Origin: CAYRFF01 sp964436125 | Lineage (GTDB): Bacteria > Bacteroidota > Bacteroidia > Chitinophagales > Saprospiraceae | Direction: 5' to 3' | DNA: 64,000 bases | Assembly (NCBI GenBank): GCA_964436125.1 | Contig: CAYTBT010000012.1 | Span: 1-64,000, forward strand | In this document: positions 55,355 through 63,595 of the stretch, piece by piece | How the letters are laid out: the number at the start of each line of letters is the position of its first letter | Numbering within the stretch: position 1 is the first letter of the stretch | Notes under the pieces: model-generated | Database searches by the model: none | What the model was told of the DNA's origin: nothing | What the model saw: the letters and a program-made list of their open reading frames with translations, nothing else | Made by a program: the position numbers and the translations under genes

Positions 55355-56203
55355 ATGAAAATATTCAAGACGGTAAAAGCTATCCGGCACTATCTACAAT
55401 CAGAAAAGAAGATGAAGATAGGATATGTTCCTACTATGGGAGCGCTCCATGCGGGGCATCTCTCGCTCATACGGCTAGCGCGCTCGCACAGCGACATTTG
55501 CGTAAGCAGTATCTATGTAAATCCGACACAGTTTAATGAAGCAAGTGATCTGAAGCATTATCCACGGACATTTGAGCGAGATGTTCAGAAGCTTATTGAA
55601 TTCAGGAATGAGGTTCTGTTCTTTCCTACAGATAAAGAGATTTATCCGGATGGGCAGGATAAAAAGATCAATATAGACATGGGGATACTAGGATCGATAA
55701 TGGAAGCAAAGTTCCGGCCGGGGCATTTTGAAGGTATGCTTCAAGTCGTTCATCGTCTTCTAGAAATTATTGAACCGGATTGCTTAATCATGGGCCAGAA
55801 AGATATTCAACAAGCTCGCATAGTGGAGCTTATGCTCTCCCGATATTTTCCTGAGGTTGAATTAATCATCGGACCTATTGTCAGGGAAATTGATGGTCTT
55901 GCGATGAGTAGCAGAAATAAACGGCTTCAACCGCTTATCCGGGATAGAGCATCAATCTTATACAAAACCCTTAAATGGGCTACTGAAGCAATCGATTCAT
56001 TGCCGATCCAACAGATAAAAGCAGAGGCACTGGAAAGGCTCAGCATACCGGATTTCCGACCGGAATATTTTGAAATAGTGAACGCCGAGAACCTGTATCC
56101 CGTTAATACAGTGAAAGGAGATATCAATATCCTGGCTTGCACAGCTGTATGGGCAGGTGAAATAAGACTGATTGACAATATGTATCTCCAAAAGAAATTG
56201 TAA
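55355..56203 (+). CDS. panC: Pantothenate synthetase (pantoate-beta-alanine ligase) PanC
   Basis: 282 residues, normal length. It joins pantoate and beta-alanine with ATP in the vitamin B5 pathway. Seen: V-P-T-M-G-A-L-H-A-G-H-L-S-L-I (HIGH-type motif at 32-35), S-I-Y-V-N-P-T-Q-F, R-P-G-H-F-E-G-M-L-Q-V-V (substrate site), G-Q-K-D-I-Q-Q (KMSKS-equivalent) and G-L-A-M-S-S-R-N near 188. Followed by panD 12 bp later, the enzyme that makes beta-alanine, so both last steps are coupled. Confidence 0.97.
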   Translation: MKIFKTVKAIRHYLQSEKKMKIGYVPTMGALHAGHLSLIRLARSHSDICVSSIYVNPTQFNEASDLKHYPRTFERDVQKLIEFRNEVLFFPTDKEIYPDGQDKKINIDMGILGSIMEAKFRPGHFEGMLQVVHRLLEIIEPDCLIMGQKDIQQARIVELMLSRYFPEVELIIGPIVREIDGLAMSSRNKRLQPLIRDRASILYKTLKWATEAIDSLPIQQIKAEALERLSIPDFRPEYFEIVNAENLYPVNTVKGDINILACTAVWAGEIRLIDNMYLQKKL

Positions 56204-56208
56204 TTTTG
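56201..56208 (+). promoter_or_regulatory. Possible internal -7 promoter box before panD
   Basis: TAATTTTG fits the Bacteroidota -7 consensus TAnnTTTG exactly and is followed by CGCCGC and the panD ATG at 56216. If used, the panD message would be nearly leaderless. The TTG that could be the -33 box (56172-56174) is slightly too far away, so this is tentative; it also overlaps the panC stop codon. Confidence 0.35.
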
Positions 56209-56215
56209 CGCCGCA

Positions 56216-56563
56216 ATGATGTTAAAAGTATTTAAATCAAAGATTCATAGAGCTGTCGTTACCGAAGCCAAGCTGAATTATGTCGGAAGCATAACGATTG
56301 ATGAAGCTTTAATGGAGGCAGCAGGAATGATCGAAGGAGAAAGGGTTCAGATTGTCAACAATAACAATGGCGAACGTCTGGAAACATATATTATCACAGG
56401 AGAACGTGGCTCAGGAACGATCTGTCTCAATGGTGCTGCGGCGAGAAAGGTAGAGGTCGGAGACATCTTGATAATTATTTCCTATGCGTATATGGATATG
56501 GAAGAGGCCAAGGAGTTTAAGCCGACAACAATCTTCCCTGACAAGAATAATCAGTTAAAATAA
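56216..56563 (+). CDS. panD: Aspartate 1-decarboxylase PanD
   Basis: 115 residues. It decarboxylates aspartate to beta-alanine for pantothenate synthesis. It is made as a proenzyme that cleaves itself between Gly24 and Ser25 (Y-V-G-S-I-T-I-D), giving the pyruvoyl cofactor; the position is the same as in E. coli. Further motifs: V-N-N-N-N-G-E-R-L-E-T-Y and N-G-A-A-A-R. Start at 56216 or 56219 (second Met) cannot be decided. Confidence 0.97.
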   Translation: MMLKVFKSKIHRAVVTEAKLNYVGSITIDEALMEAAGMIEGERVQIVNNNNGERLETYIITGERGSGTICLNGAAARKVEVGDILIIISYAYMDMEEAKEFKPTTIFPDKNNQLK

Positions 56564-56569
56564 TTTCTC

Positions 56570-57649
56570 TTGAGTAAGAAGGTTAAGCAGGTATTGCAAG
56601 CTCTCCTATTTCTAGGAATAGGAATTGTTATTTTATACCTCGTATATCGACAACAAAATGCTGCCTATCAAGCTCAATGTGCTCTCGATGGTATCGCATC
56701 AGAGGATTGCAGCCTGATTCTCAAGGTCTGGAATGACTTCAAGAGTGTAAAGCTTGTGTGGATAGCCGTCATCATCGGCCTGTTCTTATTGAGTAATATC
56801 AGTCGTGCCTTGCGATGGAATATGCTTTTCCGGCCTATGGGATATAAGCCGTCTTTATTCAATAATTTTCTTGCTATAATGCTCGGCTACTTTGCCAATC
56901 TCGGTTTCCCGCGCATAGGGGAAGTTGTCCGGGCCGGCACCCTGTCAAAGTATGAGAAAATACCATTTGAGAAGGTGATGGGATCGGTAGTTGTGGATCG
57001 CGCCATGGATGTCGTCTGTCTCCTCCTTGTGTTCTGCCTTGCTTTAATCACGGATTTTGATGTATTATGGTCTCAGATAAGTAAATCACTATCCGATCAA
57101 GGTGAAAGTGGAATTACTACTTGGTTATGGATTTCAATGGGTATAGGTCTTATCAGTATCGCACTTCTGTGGATTTTCCGTGAAGAGGTTAAAAAGCTCT
57201 CCATCTATATGAAAGTCCGCAATAAAGTAGCAGGCTTTATTGAAGGAATACGATCCATAGGAAAGCTCAAATCACCGATATTATTCATCGCGCATAGTCT
57301 TTTTATCTGGTTTATGTTTTATCTGATGACCTATTTGGGCTTCTTTGCATTTGCGCCGACTGAGCATTTATCAGCTTCGGCAGGCTTAATGGTCTTTATA
57401 TTTGGCTCTCTCGGTATTGTCATCCCATCTCCGGGTGGCATGGGGACCTTTCATTTCCTGACCGGAATTGCCTTATCACTGTATGGAATATCGGCGGCAG
57501 ACAGCTTCAGCTTTGCCAATATCCTTTTCTTCAGCGTGCAGATTTTCTGCAATGTGTTTTTCGGTATCATTGCCTTGATAGGTCTCCCATTGCTCAACAG
57601 GAATTATACTCCTGCCATCGTAAGGGAAGAACAAGAAATCATCAAATAA
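56570..57649 (+). CDS. Flippase-like/LPG-synthase transmembrane-domain protein (UPF0104)
   Basis: 359 residues starting with TTG at 56570, 6 bp after the panD stop; no ATG is available near. About eight membrane segments with family motifs R-A-L-R-W-N-M-L-F near residue 80, F-P-R-I-G-E-V-V-R-A near 118, V-V-D-R-A-M-D near 142, and P-S-P-G-G-M-G-T-F-H-F near 285. Related to the N-terminal part of MprF and to glycan/lipid flippase-like proteins. It lacks the MprF aminoacyltransferase domain. Next gene (heptose adenylyltransferase) starts 6 bp later, hinting at an envelope-glycan link. Confidence 0.88.
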   Translation: MSKKVKQVLQALLFLGIGIVILYLVYRQQNAAYQAQCALDGIASEDCSLILKVWNDFKSVKLVWIAVIIGLFLLSNISRALRWNMLFRPMGYKPSLFNNFLAIMLGYFANLGFPRIGEVVRAGTLSKYEKIPFEKVMGSVVVDRAMDVVCLLLVFCLALITDFDVLWSQISKSLSDQGESGITTWLWISMGIGLISIALLWIFREEVKKLSIYMKVRNKVAGFIEGIRSIGKLKSPILFIAHSLFIWFMFYLMTYLGFFAFAPTEHLSASAGLMVFIFGSLGIVIPSPGGMGTFHFLTGIALSLYGISAADSFSFANILFFSVQIFCNVFFGIIALIGLPLLNRNYTPAIVREEQEIIK

Positions 57650-57655
57650 ATTCTC

Positions 57656-58165
57656 ATGGAAAACATCTACCTTGAAAGGACCAAGTTAAAGGTCAAGACA
57701 CTCAAGCTGGCGATGACTACAGCAATCCAGTGGCATAAAGCGGGGCAGAAACTCGTTTTCACAAATGGCTGCTTCGATATCCTTCATCGCGGCCATCTTG
57801 CTTATCTCAGTCAGGCCGCCTCACTCGGTGACCGATTAATTATCGGCCTGAATTCCGACCGTTCCGTAAGTATATTAAAAGGTCCGGGAAGGCCGATACA
57901 TGCACAAGAAGATAGAGCATTGATGCTCGCGTCCTTGTATTGGGTTGATGCAGTTGTTATCTTTGATGAAGAAACACCATTAAAACTTATACACTCACTC
58001 GCACCGGACATTCTGGTCAAAGGTGGAGATTATGCAATTAAGGACATTGTGGGAGCAGACTATGTGAAAGAAAACGGCGGCGATGTGTATAGCCTGGACT
58101 TTATTGACGGATATTCTAGTACTCAGATTATCCGGCGGATAAAAAAACTTGAGATAAATGACTAA
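57656..58165 (+). CDS. rfaE2: D-glycero-beta-D-manno-heptose 1-phosphate adenylyltransferase
   Basis: 169 residues. Nucleotidyltransferase with G-C-F-D-I-L-H-R-G-H (HxGH-type motif near residue 40-49), L-K-G-P-G-R-P near 83, S-L-Y-W-V-D-A-V and L-V-K-G-G-D-Y near 120. It equals the C-terminal half of HldE; in Bacteroidota the kinase part is separate. It makes ADP-heptose for lipopolysaccharide core. It overlaps the next gene by 8 bases (ATGACTAA). No other LPS gene is in view. Confidence 0.93.
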   Translation: MENIYLERTKLKVKTLKLAMTTAIQWHKAGQKLVFTNGCFDILHRGHLAYLSQAASLGDRLIIGLNSDRSVSILKGPGRPIHAQEDRALMLASLYWVDAVVIFDEETPLKLIHSLAPDILVKGGDYAIKDIVGADYVKENGGDVYSLDFIDGYSSTQIIRRIKKLEIND

Positions 58166-59171
58166 AATAAAGGAATTTGTACAGAAGATGAATAGCATTA
58201 TTCCGGAATCTTATGCAGAATCCTATGATAATGTCGGTCTTCTTGTAGGAGACGGGGAAGTGGAAATAAAAGGGGTATTATGTAGCTTGGATTGTCTGGA
58301 ATCCGTTGTAGATGATGCAATTAAAAAGGGATGTAATCTCATTGTATCACATCACCCTATAGTTTTCCGTGGATTGAAACAGATTCACAATGACTATTAT
58401 ATCCATCGCGTTGTAAGAAAAGCTATAAAAAACGATATCGCCCTCTACGCAGCTCATACCAATCTCGATAATGTCCTTCAGTCAGGTGTAAATCATCGCA
58501 TTGCCGACAAACTCGGCATCATGGACAGGTATATACTTTCACCCAAGCAAGAAAATCACAAGATAGCCGTCTATGCCAGCGCATTGCGGATAGATATCCT
58601 GGAAAATATTTTGACAGAGCGATATATAACCTGGCAGAAATGGCCTATTAAAGATAAGCATCGTGCAGATTATAGACTAGAAATTGAATTGTCCGTAGGG
58701 GATGAACAGAAGCTTGCACAGGCATTGAGTAAAGAAGAATTTGCTTATGAAGTTCTTCAGAAGAACAGGCTTTCAGCAGAAGTAGGCTCAGGACTCATCG
58801 GTTCATTGACCTGGCCGCTTACAGAAAAGGAATTTCTTGCAATGCTCCGACAAGATATGAAAACCGATGTAGTCCGGCATACGGCTTTTCTTGAAAAAAG
58901 TATTTCCAAGGTAGCAATATGTGGCGGTTCCGGATCGTTTCTTTTATCGGATGCAATCAGAGCCGGGGCAGACGCACTCGTAAGCGCTGATTTTAAGTAT
59001 CATGAATTTTTTGATGCAGATGGAAAAATTCTTATTGCCGATATTGGGCATTATGAGAGTGAACAATTTACAATTAATCTGCTTCAAGATATCATAAAGG
59101 AGAATTTTACTACCTTTGCAGTTCATTTAACGGATGTATTGACTAATCCAGTGAATTATTATTATGGCTAA
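58158..59171 (+). CDS. Nif3-like dinuclear metal centre protein
   Basis: 337 residues. NIF3/DUF34 family: N-terminal half with E-S-Y-D-N-V-G-L-L-V-G, S-H-H-P-I-V-F-R-G (metal His pair near 65) and A-A-H-T-N-L-D (near 94); C-terminal half with G-G-S-G-S-F near 255 and D-I-G-H-Y-E-S-E-Q (near 295). A middle insert of the usual PII-like kind (about 125-235) lies between. Likely hydrolase or metal carrier; possible GTP cyclohydrolase-like activity has been suggested for relatives but is unproven. Overlaps neighbours on both sides by 8 bases, so it is tightly coupled. Confidence 0.92.
   Translation: MTKIKEFVQKMNSIIPESYAESYDNVGLLVGDGEVEIKGVLCSLDCLESVVDDAIKKGCNLIVSHHPIVFRGLKQIHNDYYIHRVVRKAIKNDIALYAAHTNLDNVLQSGVNHRIADKLGIMDRYILSPKQENHKIAVYASALRIDILENILTERYITWQKWPIKDKHRADYRLEIELSVGDEQKLAQALSKEEFAYEVLQKNRLSAEVGSGLIGSLTWPLTEKEFLAMLRQDMKTDVVRHTAFLEKSISKVAICGGSGSFLLSDAIRAGADALVSADFKYHEFFDADGKILIADIGHYESEQFTINLLQDIIKENFTTFAVHLTDVLTNPVNYYYG
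59112..59119 (+). promoter_or_regulatory. Possible internal promoter before the zinc-ribbon gene
   Basis: TACCTTTG (followed by C) matches TAnnTTTG, about 45 bases before the ATG at 59164 and inside the Nif3-like gene. No -33 box was confirmed, so it is tentative. Confidence 0.3.
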
Positions 59172-59940
59172 GAAGAAGAAAGATTTAACTACGGAAGAAA
59201 AATTGCGCGCGCTGTATAGCTTGCAATTAATTGATAGTGAATTAAAAGAGATTGAAATCCTTAAGGGAGAATTGCCGATGGAGGTCGCCGACCTTGAGGC
59301 GGAAATCGGCGATCTTGAAAAGCGCCTAGATAAAAATCAGGCGCAACTTGATGCTATCAACGATGAAATTAATAGCTACAACGGAAAAATCAAAGATGCC
59401 GAATCTTTAAAAGAACGCTATAACAAGCAGATGGATAACGTGAAGAATAAACGTGAGCACGAGGCACTTGAAAAAGAGATTCAGATGCAAGAGCTCGATA
59501 TCCAGCTTGCGGAAAAGCGGAAAAAGGAAACTATCACCAAGAAGGAGGTAAAAGAAGAAACGCTGCAGGCTATTAATGATAAAATCAACGCAAGGAAAAA
59601 GAACCTTAAAGAGAAGAAAGCCGAGCTTGAAGATATCATCAAGAAAACAGAAAAGGAAGAAAAATCACTCAGAAAAGATTTTGATACAGCGCGCAAAGAT
59701 ATCCCGGATAATTTATTGAGGTCTTACGACAGAATCATCGGAAGGTATAAAAACAATAAGCTTGCTGTAGTCACGGTTGAGCGCAATGCATGCGGTGGCT
59801 GCTTTTATCGAGTTCCCCCGCAGACTCAACTCGAGATTCAATTGCGTAAAAAAGTTGTCGAATGTGAGAATTGCGGTAGAATTCTCGTCGATGAGGATAT
59901 CTTAAAAGAACGGAAACAAGAAGTAACCACAAATTCTTAA
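59164..59940 (+). CDS. Coiled-coil zinc-ribbon protein (CdsZ/DUF164-type)
   Basis: 258 residues. A long coiled coil fills about residues 25-190 (heptads rich in Glu, Lys, Leu), followed by a C4 zinc ribbon, C-G-G-C (near 203) and C-E-N-C (near 228) with P-P-Q-T-Q between. The family was described in Chlamydia (CT398/CdsZ) and is widespread next to nif3; roles in protein assembly or nucleic-acid binding are proposed, none proven for Bacteroidota. Overlaps nif3 by 8 bases; next gene begins 1 bp later. Confidence 0.9.
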   Translation: MAKKKKDLTTEEKLRALYSLQLIDSELKEIEILKGELPMEVADLEAEIGDLEKRLDKNQAQLDAINDEINSYNGKIKDAESLKERYNKQMDNVKNKREHEALEKEIQMQELDIQLAEKRKKETITKKEVKEETLQAINDKINARKKNLKEKKAELEDIIKKTEKEEKSLRKDFDTARKDIPDNLLRSYDRIIGRYKNNKLAVVTVERNACGGCFYRVPPQTQLEIQLRKKVVECENCGRILVDEDILKERKQEVTTNS

Positions 59941-59941
59941 T

Positions 59942-61501
59942 ATGGATGCTCTTGGCAGCCCAAACAAGATAATGCACCCCTGGAAGGCTGTTCTCTCCGG
60001 GGTTTTCTTTTTCTTGCTCTGTCCCTTGTTCACCGGTCCGATAGCATCGGCGTCCGCCAGGTCAGTTTCTGCTTACCATATCGATTATACGCCACAAGTA
60101 AAGGAGATTTACTTCCTTATTTTGGATCTGAAAATGCACGATGCAGAGCGTCAATTACAATCCCTTAAAAAAAATGATCCATTTAATCAAGCGATTCTAC
60201 ATCTGGAAAATCTTAAGGAATTTCTGACGATCTTCATCAATGAAAATGCACAAGCTTATGCTCAAGGAAGAAAGGCTTATGCCCAACGCATCAGAAAACT
60301 TAATGCCCATAAAGTCAATGGGCCCTTTCAGGATTATATTAACGGGCAGATCCACCTCCAGTGGGGAATTTTGCATTTAAAATTTGGCAATTTTTATAAT
60401 GCATTCATCGCTATCAAGAAGGCGTACCATTTATTTTATAAAAATCACCGTGCTTATCCGGATTTCTTGCCCACATATTCAAGTTTGGGGATTCTCCATG
60501 CCCTCATAGGGACAATTCCGGCAGAATATCAATGGGGCTTACAATTACTTACCGGCATGGAAGGCGATCTCAGTCGCGGTCAAGAAGAGATAGAGCATGT
60601 CCTACGCAAGGCGGATCCACAAGAATTCTTATTTTATCGCGAGACGCTTGCAATGTATGTCTTATTGCAATTGCACCTCAAGAACAATCCCGAGAAAGCA
60701 TGGCAGATAGTCAATCGCATGGATGTAAATCCGCGAGAAGAACCTCTGACATGTTTTGCATTGGCAAATCTCGCGATGCGTACCGGTAGGAATGATCTTG
60801 CAATTCAGTATCTGGAAAACAGGCCGCGCGGAACAGAATACATGGAATTTCCCTATATGGAGTTTATGCTTGGGACCGCATATTTGCGGAAGCTAGACAA
60901 AAGAGCGATTACACACTTAAAGGCATTTGTACGGAAGTATCCCGGGCACAATTATGTCAAGGAAGCATATCAGAAAATAGCCTGGTATGCGTTTATATTC
61001 GGCAATAAGGTCGATTACCATAAAGCACTGGATAATGTATTGAGTCACGGAACGACATTGGTAGAAGCAGATAAATCAGCGGAACAAGAAGCCAAGCTGC
61101 GTGAGACACCCAATAAAATCCTCTTAAAGGCACAACTCCTCTTTGATGGCGGTTATTATAAAAATGCCTATACCTTGCTCCTTCAGCACAGCAATACTTT
61201 ATATCAGTCAGATATCTACAGTTATGAATATATTTATCGTCTAGGAAGGATACTTGATGAGATGCGGGAATATGAGGAAGCTATCGGCTATTACAAGCAA
61301 GCTTATCAAGTAGGCATAGATAGGCCTGAATATTATGCCTGCAACGCAGCCTTGCATATAGGGAAAATTAAGGAACAACACAATCGGCTTTCTGAAGCCC
61401 GCAAGTGGTATAAGCGATGCCTGGCGCTGTCTCCGGACAATTATTCAAGTGGAATTCATCAACAAGCTGAAGCCGGTCTGGAGCGCATTGCTGAAGATTA
61501 A
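59942..61501 (+). CDS. Exported TPR-repeat protein
   Basis: 519 residues. The N-terminal hydrophobic segment (about 13-37, V-F-F-F-L-L-C-P-L-F) is a signal peptide or anchor. The rest is helical with tetratricopeptide-like repeats (A-I-L-H-L-E-N-L, A-F-I-A-I-K-K-A-Y-H-L-F-Y, A-I-G-Y-Y-K-Q-A-Y, A-R-K-W-Y-K-R-C-L-A-L-S-P-D). Last gene of a tightly packed plus-strand series (panC to here). A dispersed 12-mer is inside it (60882-60893, again reading A-Y-L-R-K-L). Function unknown; a binding scaffold in the periplasm is likely. Confidence 0.8.
   Translation: MDALGSPNKIMHPWKAVLSGVFFFLLCPLFTGPIASASARSVSAYHIDYTPQVKEIYFLILDLKMHDAERQLQSLKKNDPFNQAILHLENLKEFLTIFINENAQAYAQGRKAYAQRIRKLNAHKVNGPFQDYINGQIHLQWGILHLKFGNFYNAFIAIKKAYHLFYKNHRAYPDFLPTYSSLGILHALIGTIPAEYQWGLQLLTGMEGDLSRGQEEIEHVLRKADPQEFLFYRETLAMYVLLQLHLKNNPEKAWQIVNRMDVNPREEPLTCFALANLAMRTGRNDLAIQYLENRPRGTEYMEFPYMEFMLGTAYLRKLDKRAITHLKAFVRKYPGHNYVKEAYQKIAWYAFIFGNKVDYHKALDNVLSHGTTLVEADKSAEQEAKLRETPNKILLKAQLLFDGGYYKNAYTLLLQHSNTLYQSDIYSYEYIYRLGRILDEMREYEEAIGYYKQAYQVGIDRPEYYACNAALHIGKIKEQHNRLSEARKWYKRCLALSPDNYSSGIHQQAEAGLERIAED
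60882..60893 (+). repeat. Dispersed 12-mer ATTTGCGGAAGC (in the second TPR gene)
   Basis: Exact copy with GCAT before and TA after it. It reads A-Y-L-R-K-L, as in the other TPR gene although the proteins differ. Confidence 0.8.
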
Positions 61502-61596
61502 TCCGCGAGGTTTTCACTTATCGGTGAGCAATATCCCCTGCAAAAATTACTTCAGGATATAAACATCATAATTCCATCATGTAGCAACATTGCAAC

Positions 61597-63171
61597 CTAA
61601 TCAGGGATAATAAAAGGGAAATTACGGCTCGCGGCCGCTTTGACAACTTGAAAGATAAATCGAGCACGCAGGCTAAGTGCCGGGTACATTATTTTATCTT
61701 CCGTATCACTCGGCTTGTGATAATCTTCATGCACACCGGAAAAGAAAAAGACAACGGGAATACCATTCTTGGCAAAGTTGTAGTGATCGGATCTGTAGTA
61801 AAATCGATTGGGGTCATTTTTATCGTTATACCTGTAGTCGAGCTTCAGAGCCGGCATCTGCTCGCCTACTTTTCTGATGAGCGTATCGAGAGATCGGCTT
61901 ATCATATCTGACCCTATGACATAAATATAAGAGGCCTTCTCATGCAGCTTATCTTTCCGACCCACCATATCGGTATTTATATCCGTATATGCATCTTCTA
62001 GGGGCAAAAGTGGATTATTCACATAATAGCTCGAGCCGAGCAAGCCCTTTTCTTCTCCCGTCATAAAGAGAAAGAGAATTGATTTCAGCGGTCTATTCCC
62101 GCGTTTTATCCTCTGCTTGAACTCCTCCATTATTGTAAGCAATGTCGCGCAGCCACTGCCATTATCATCGGCTCCGTGATAAATCGTTTCTCCGTGCTTC
62201 CCCAGGTGATCATAATGTGCAGAAACTATAACATAACCGTCCTCCACCGGCTCTTGACCTTGCAACAAGCCTACGACATTTTCCGTGTGGACATAAGCTA
62301 TCGCCTTTTGCGCAAGCAGAGAAATATCTAGATTCTTTAAGTTTATTGCCCTTAAACGCCTTCTTTCTACCGCTTTCTTTAAGGCTTTGTCTATATTCTC
62401 CTGCCTTCCGGCAAATATCTGCGCGGCGGTCTCATGGGAGATAAATACATAGGGCGGATAATCTTCCATGACTTGTGGGATACTGTCCATAATTATTCGA
62501 TGGTAAAATATAGAGGAACTATATTCAGCGGTAATCCTCCGTATGTTATCTACAATGAAAATGACAGCTTTTACATCGTATCTCGCTGCAATTTTTAATT
62601 TCTCTCTTATGCTATTGGTCCATATTGAAGGAGAATCTGTACCTGTGATGAGGTAATTACCATTGGGGAGTTGTGGTTCTCCCTGCCGGATAATAATAAG
62701 CTTGTTTTTAACATGATTGCCGCGATAATCGCTGTATCGATTATCGTCAATCCCATAACCGAGGAAGAGGGCTTTATCTGTATGAATTTCAATAGAGGAA
62801 TTGGGATGCGGGGGTGCGACATAGTCTTTTAAACTCTCAATTGTACTATCTCCCAGCATAAAAGTCAGGCTATCCCAGGCTAGCTTAGACATCACAAATT
62901 CCTGATAATAATTCTTGTCGCCATCGATGGCGATCAGCTTATTTTCAAGCATATTACTACGGATATATCGGGCTGCTTTCTTCTGTCCTATTTTGCCGGT
63001 TTCCCTTCCGCGTAAACTATCAGAGGCAAGCACTTTCAAGTGTTTTTTCAAGTGCATGGAGTCCAGCACATAATACGTCTCCTGTGCCCGCATATTCTGT
63101 GCAGTGCATAGGTATATCAAGCATACAACTATCCAGCTAAGCTGTCGGTATTTTTTTAACTCTTCTTTCAT
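61597..63171 (-). CDS. M28-family zinc aminopeptidase, exported
   Basis: 524 residues from the ATG at 63171 (M-K-E-E-L-K-K-Y-R), which gives a signal peptide ending N-M-R-A-Q; the frame extends upstream to 63273 but without sense. A PA-like insert occupies about 100-290, then the peptidase: S-A-H-Y-D-H-L-G (Zn His), H-G-A-D-D-N-G-S-G (bridging Asp), T-G-E-E-K-G-L-L-G-S (catalytic Glu pair), N-T-D-M-V-G and S-D-H-Y-N-F (Zn ligands). It would remove N-terminal amino acids from peptides in the periplasm or outside. The start overlaps rpiB by 35 bases. The gene ends convergently with the TPR gene. Confidence 0.9.
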   Translation of the reverse strand: MKEELKKYRQLSWIVVCLIYLCTAQNMRAQETYYVLDSMHLKKHLKVLASDSLRGRETGKIGQKKAARYIRSNMLENKLIAIDGDKNYYQEFVMSKLAWDSLTFMLGDSTIESLKDYVAPPHPNSSIEIHTDKALFLGYGIDDNRYSDYRGNHVKNKLIIIRQGEPQLPNGNYLITGTDSPSIWTNSIREKLKIAARYDVKAVIFIVDNIRRITAEYSSSIFYHRIIMDSIPQVMEDYPPYVFISHETAAQIFAGRQENIDKALKKAVERRRLRAINLKNLDISLLAQKAIAYVHTENVVGLLQGQEPVEDGYVIVSAHYDHLGKHGETIYHGADDNGSGCATLLTIMEEFKQRIKRGNRPLKSILFLFMTGEEKGLLGSSYYVNNPLLPLEDAYTDINTDMVGRKDKLHEKASYIYVIGSDMISRSLDTLIRKVGEQMPALKLDYRYNDKNDPNRFYYRSDHYNFAKNGIPVVFFFSGVHEDYHKPSDTEDKIMYPALSLRARFIFQVVKAAASRNFPFIIPD

Positions 63172-63586
63172 GTCGTCCGCCTTCAAATTCCGTTGTAAGA
63201 AATATTCCCACCATTGCAATGGCATCTTCCAAGGAGACAAATCGAGCGGGAAGCGAAATAACATTGGCATCATTATGCGCCCTCGCTAGCTTAGCTAGCT
63301 CAGGTTCCCAGCATATTGCCGCCCGGATATGGGCATGTTTATTGGCAGTCATTGCTACGCCATTGCCACTTCCGCAGAGGATAACACCGGCTTGTGCCTT
63401 GTCTGCTTCAATAGCATCGGCAACCGGATGAATAAAATCGGGATAATCGACGGAATCCTCTGAATCCGTTCCATAATCCAGTACATCGTAGCCTTTATCC
63501 TCAAGAAAGCCTTTAATCGCTTCTTTATAAGTATAACCAGCGTGGTCTGCTCCTATTGCTATTGTTCTTATTTCTGATACCTGCAT
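63137..63586 (-). CDS. rpiB: Ribose-5-phosphate isomerase B
   Basis: 149 residues. Interconverts ribose 5-phosphate and ribulose 5-phosphate. RpiB/LacAB fold with A-I-G-A-D-H-A-G-Y near the start (phosphate and His-Asp site), D-Y-G-T-D, S-V-D-Y-P-D-F, C-G-S-G-N-G-V-A-M-T-A-N-K (active-site Cys near 70) and R-A-A-I-C-W. The C-terminus overlaps the peptidase gene. It starts 9 bp after the upstream partial gene, so it is in one unit with it. Confidence 0.95.
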   Translation of the reverse strand: MQVSEIRTIAIGADHAGYTYKEAIKGFLEDKGYDVLDYGTDSEDSVDYPDFIHPVADAIEADKAQAGVILCGSGNGVAMTANKHAHIRAAICWEPELAKLARAHNDANVISLPARFVSLEDAIAMVGIFLTTEFEGGRHERRVKKIPTA

Positions 63587-63595
63587 AATTAAATT

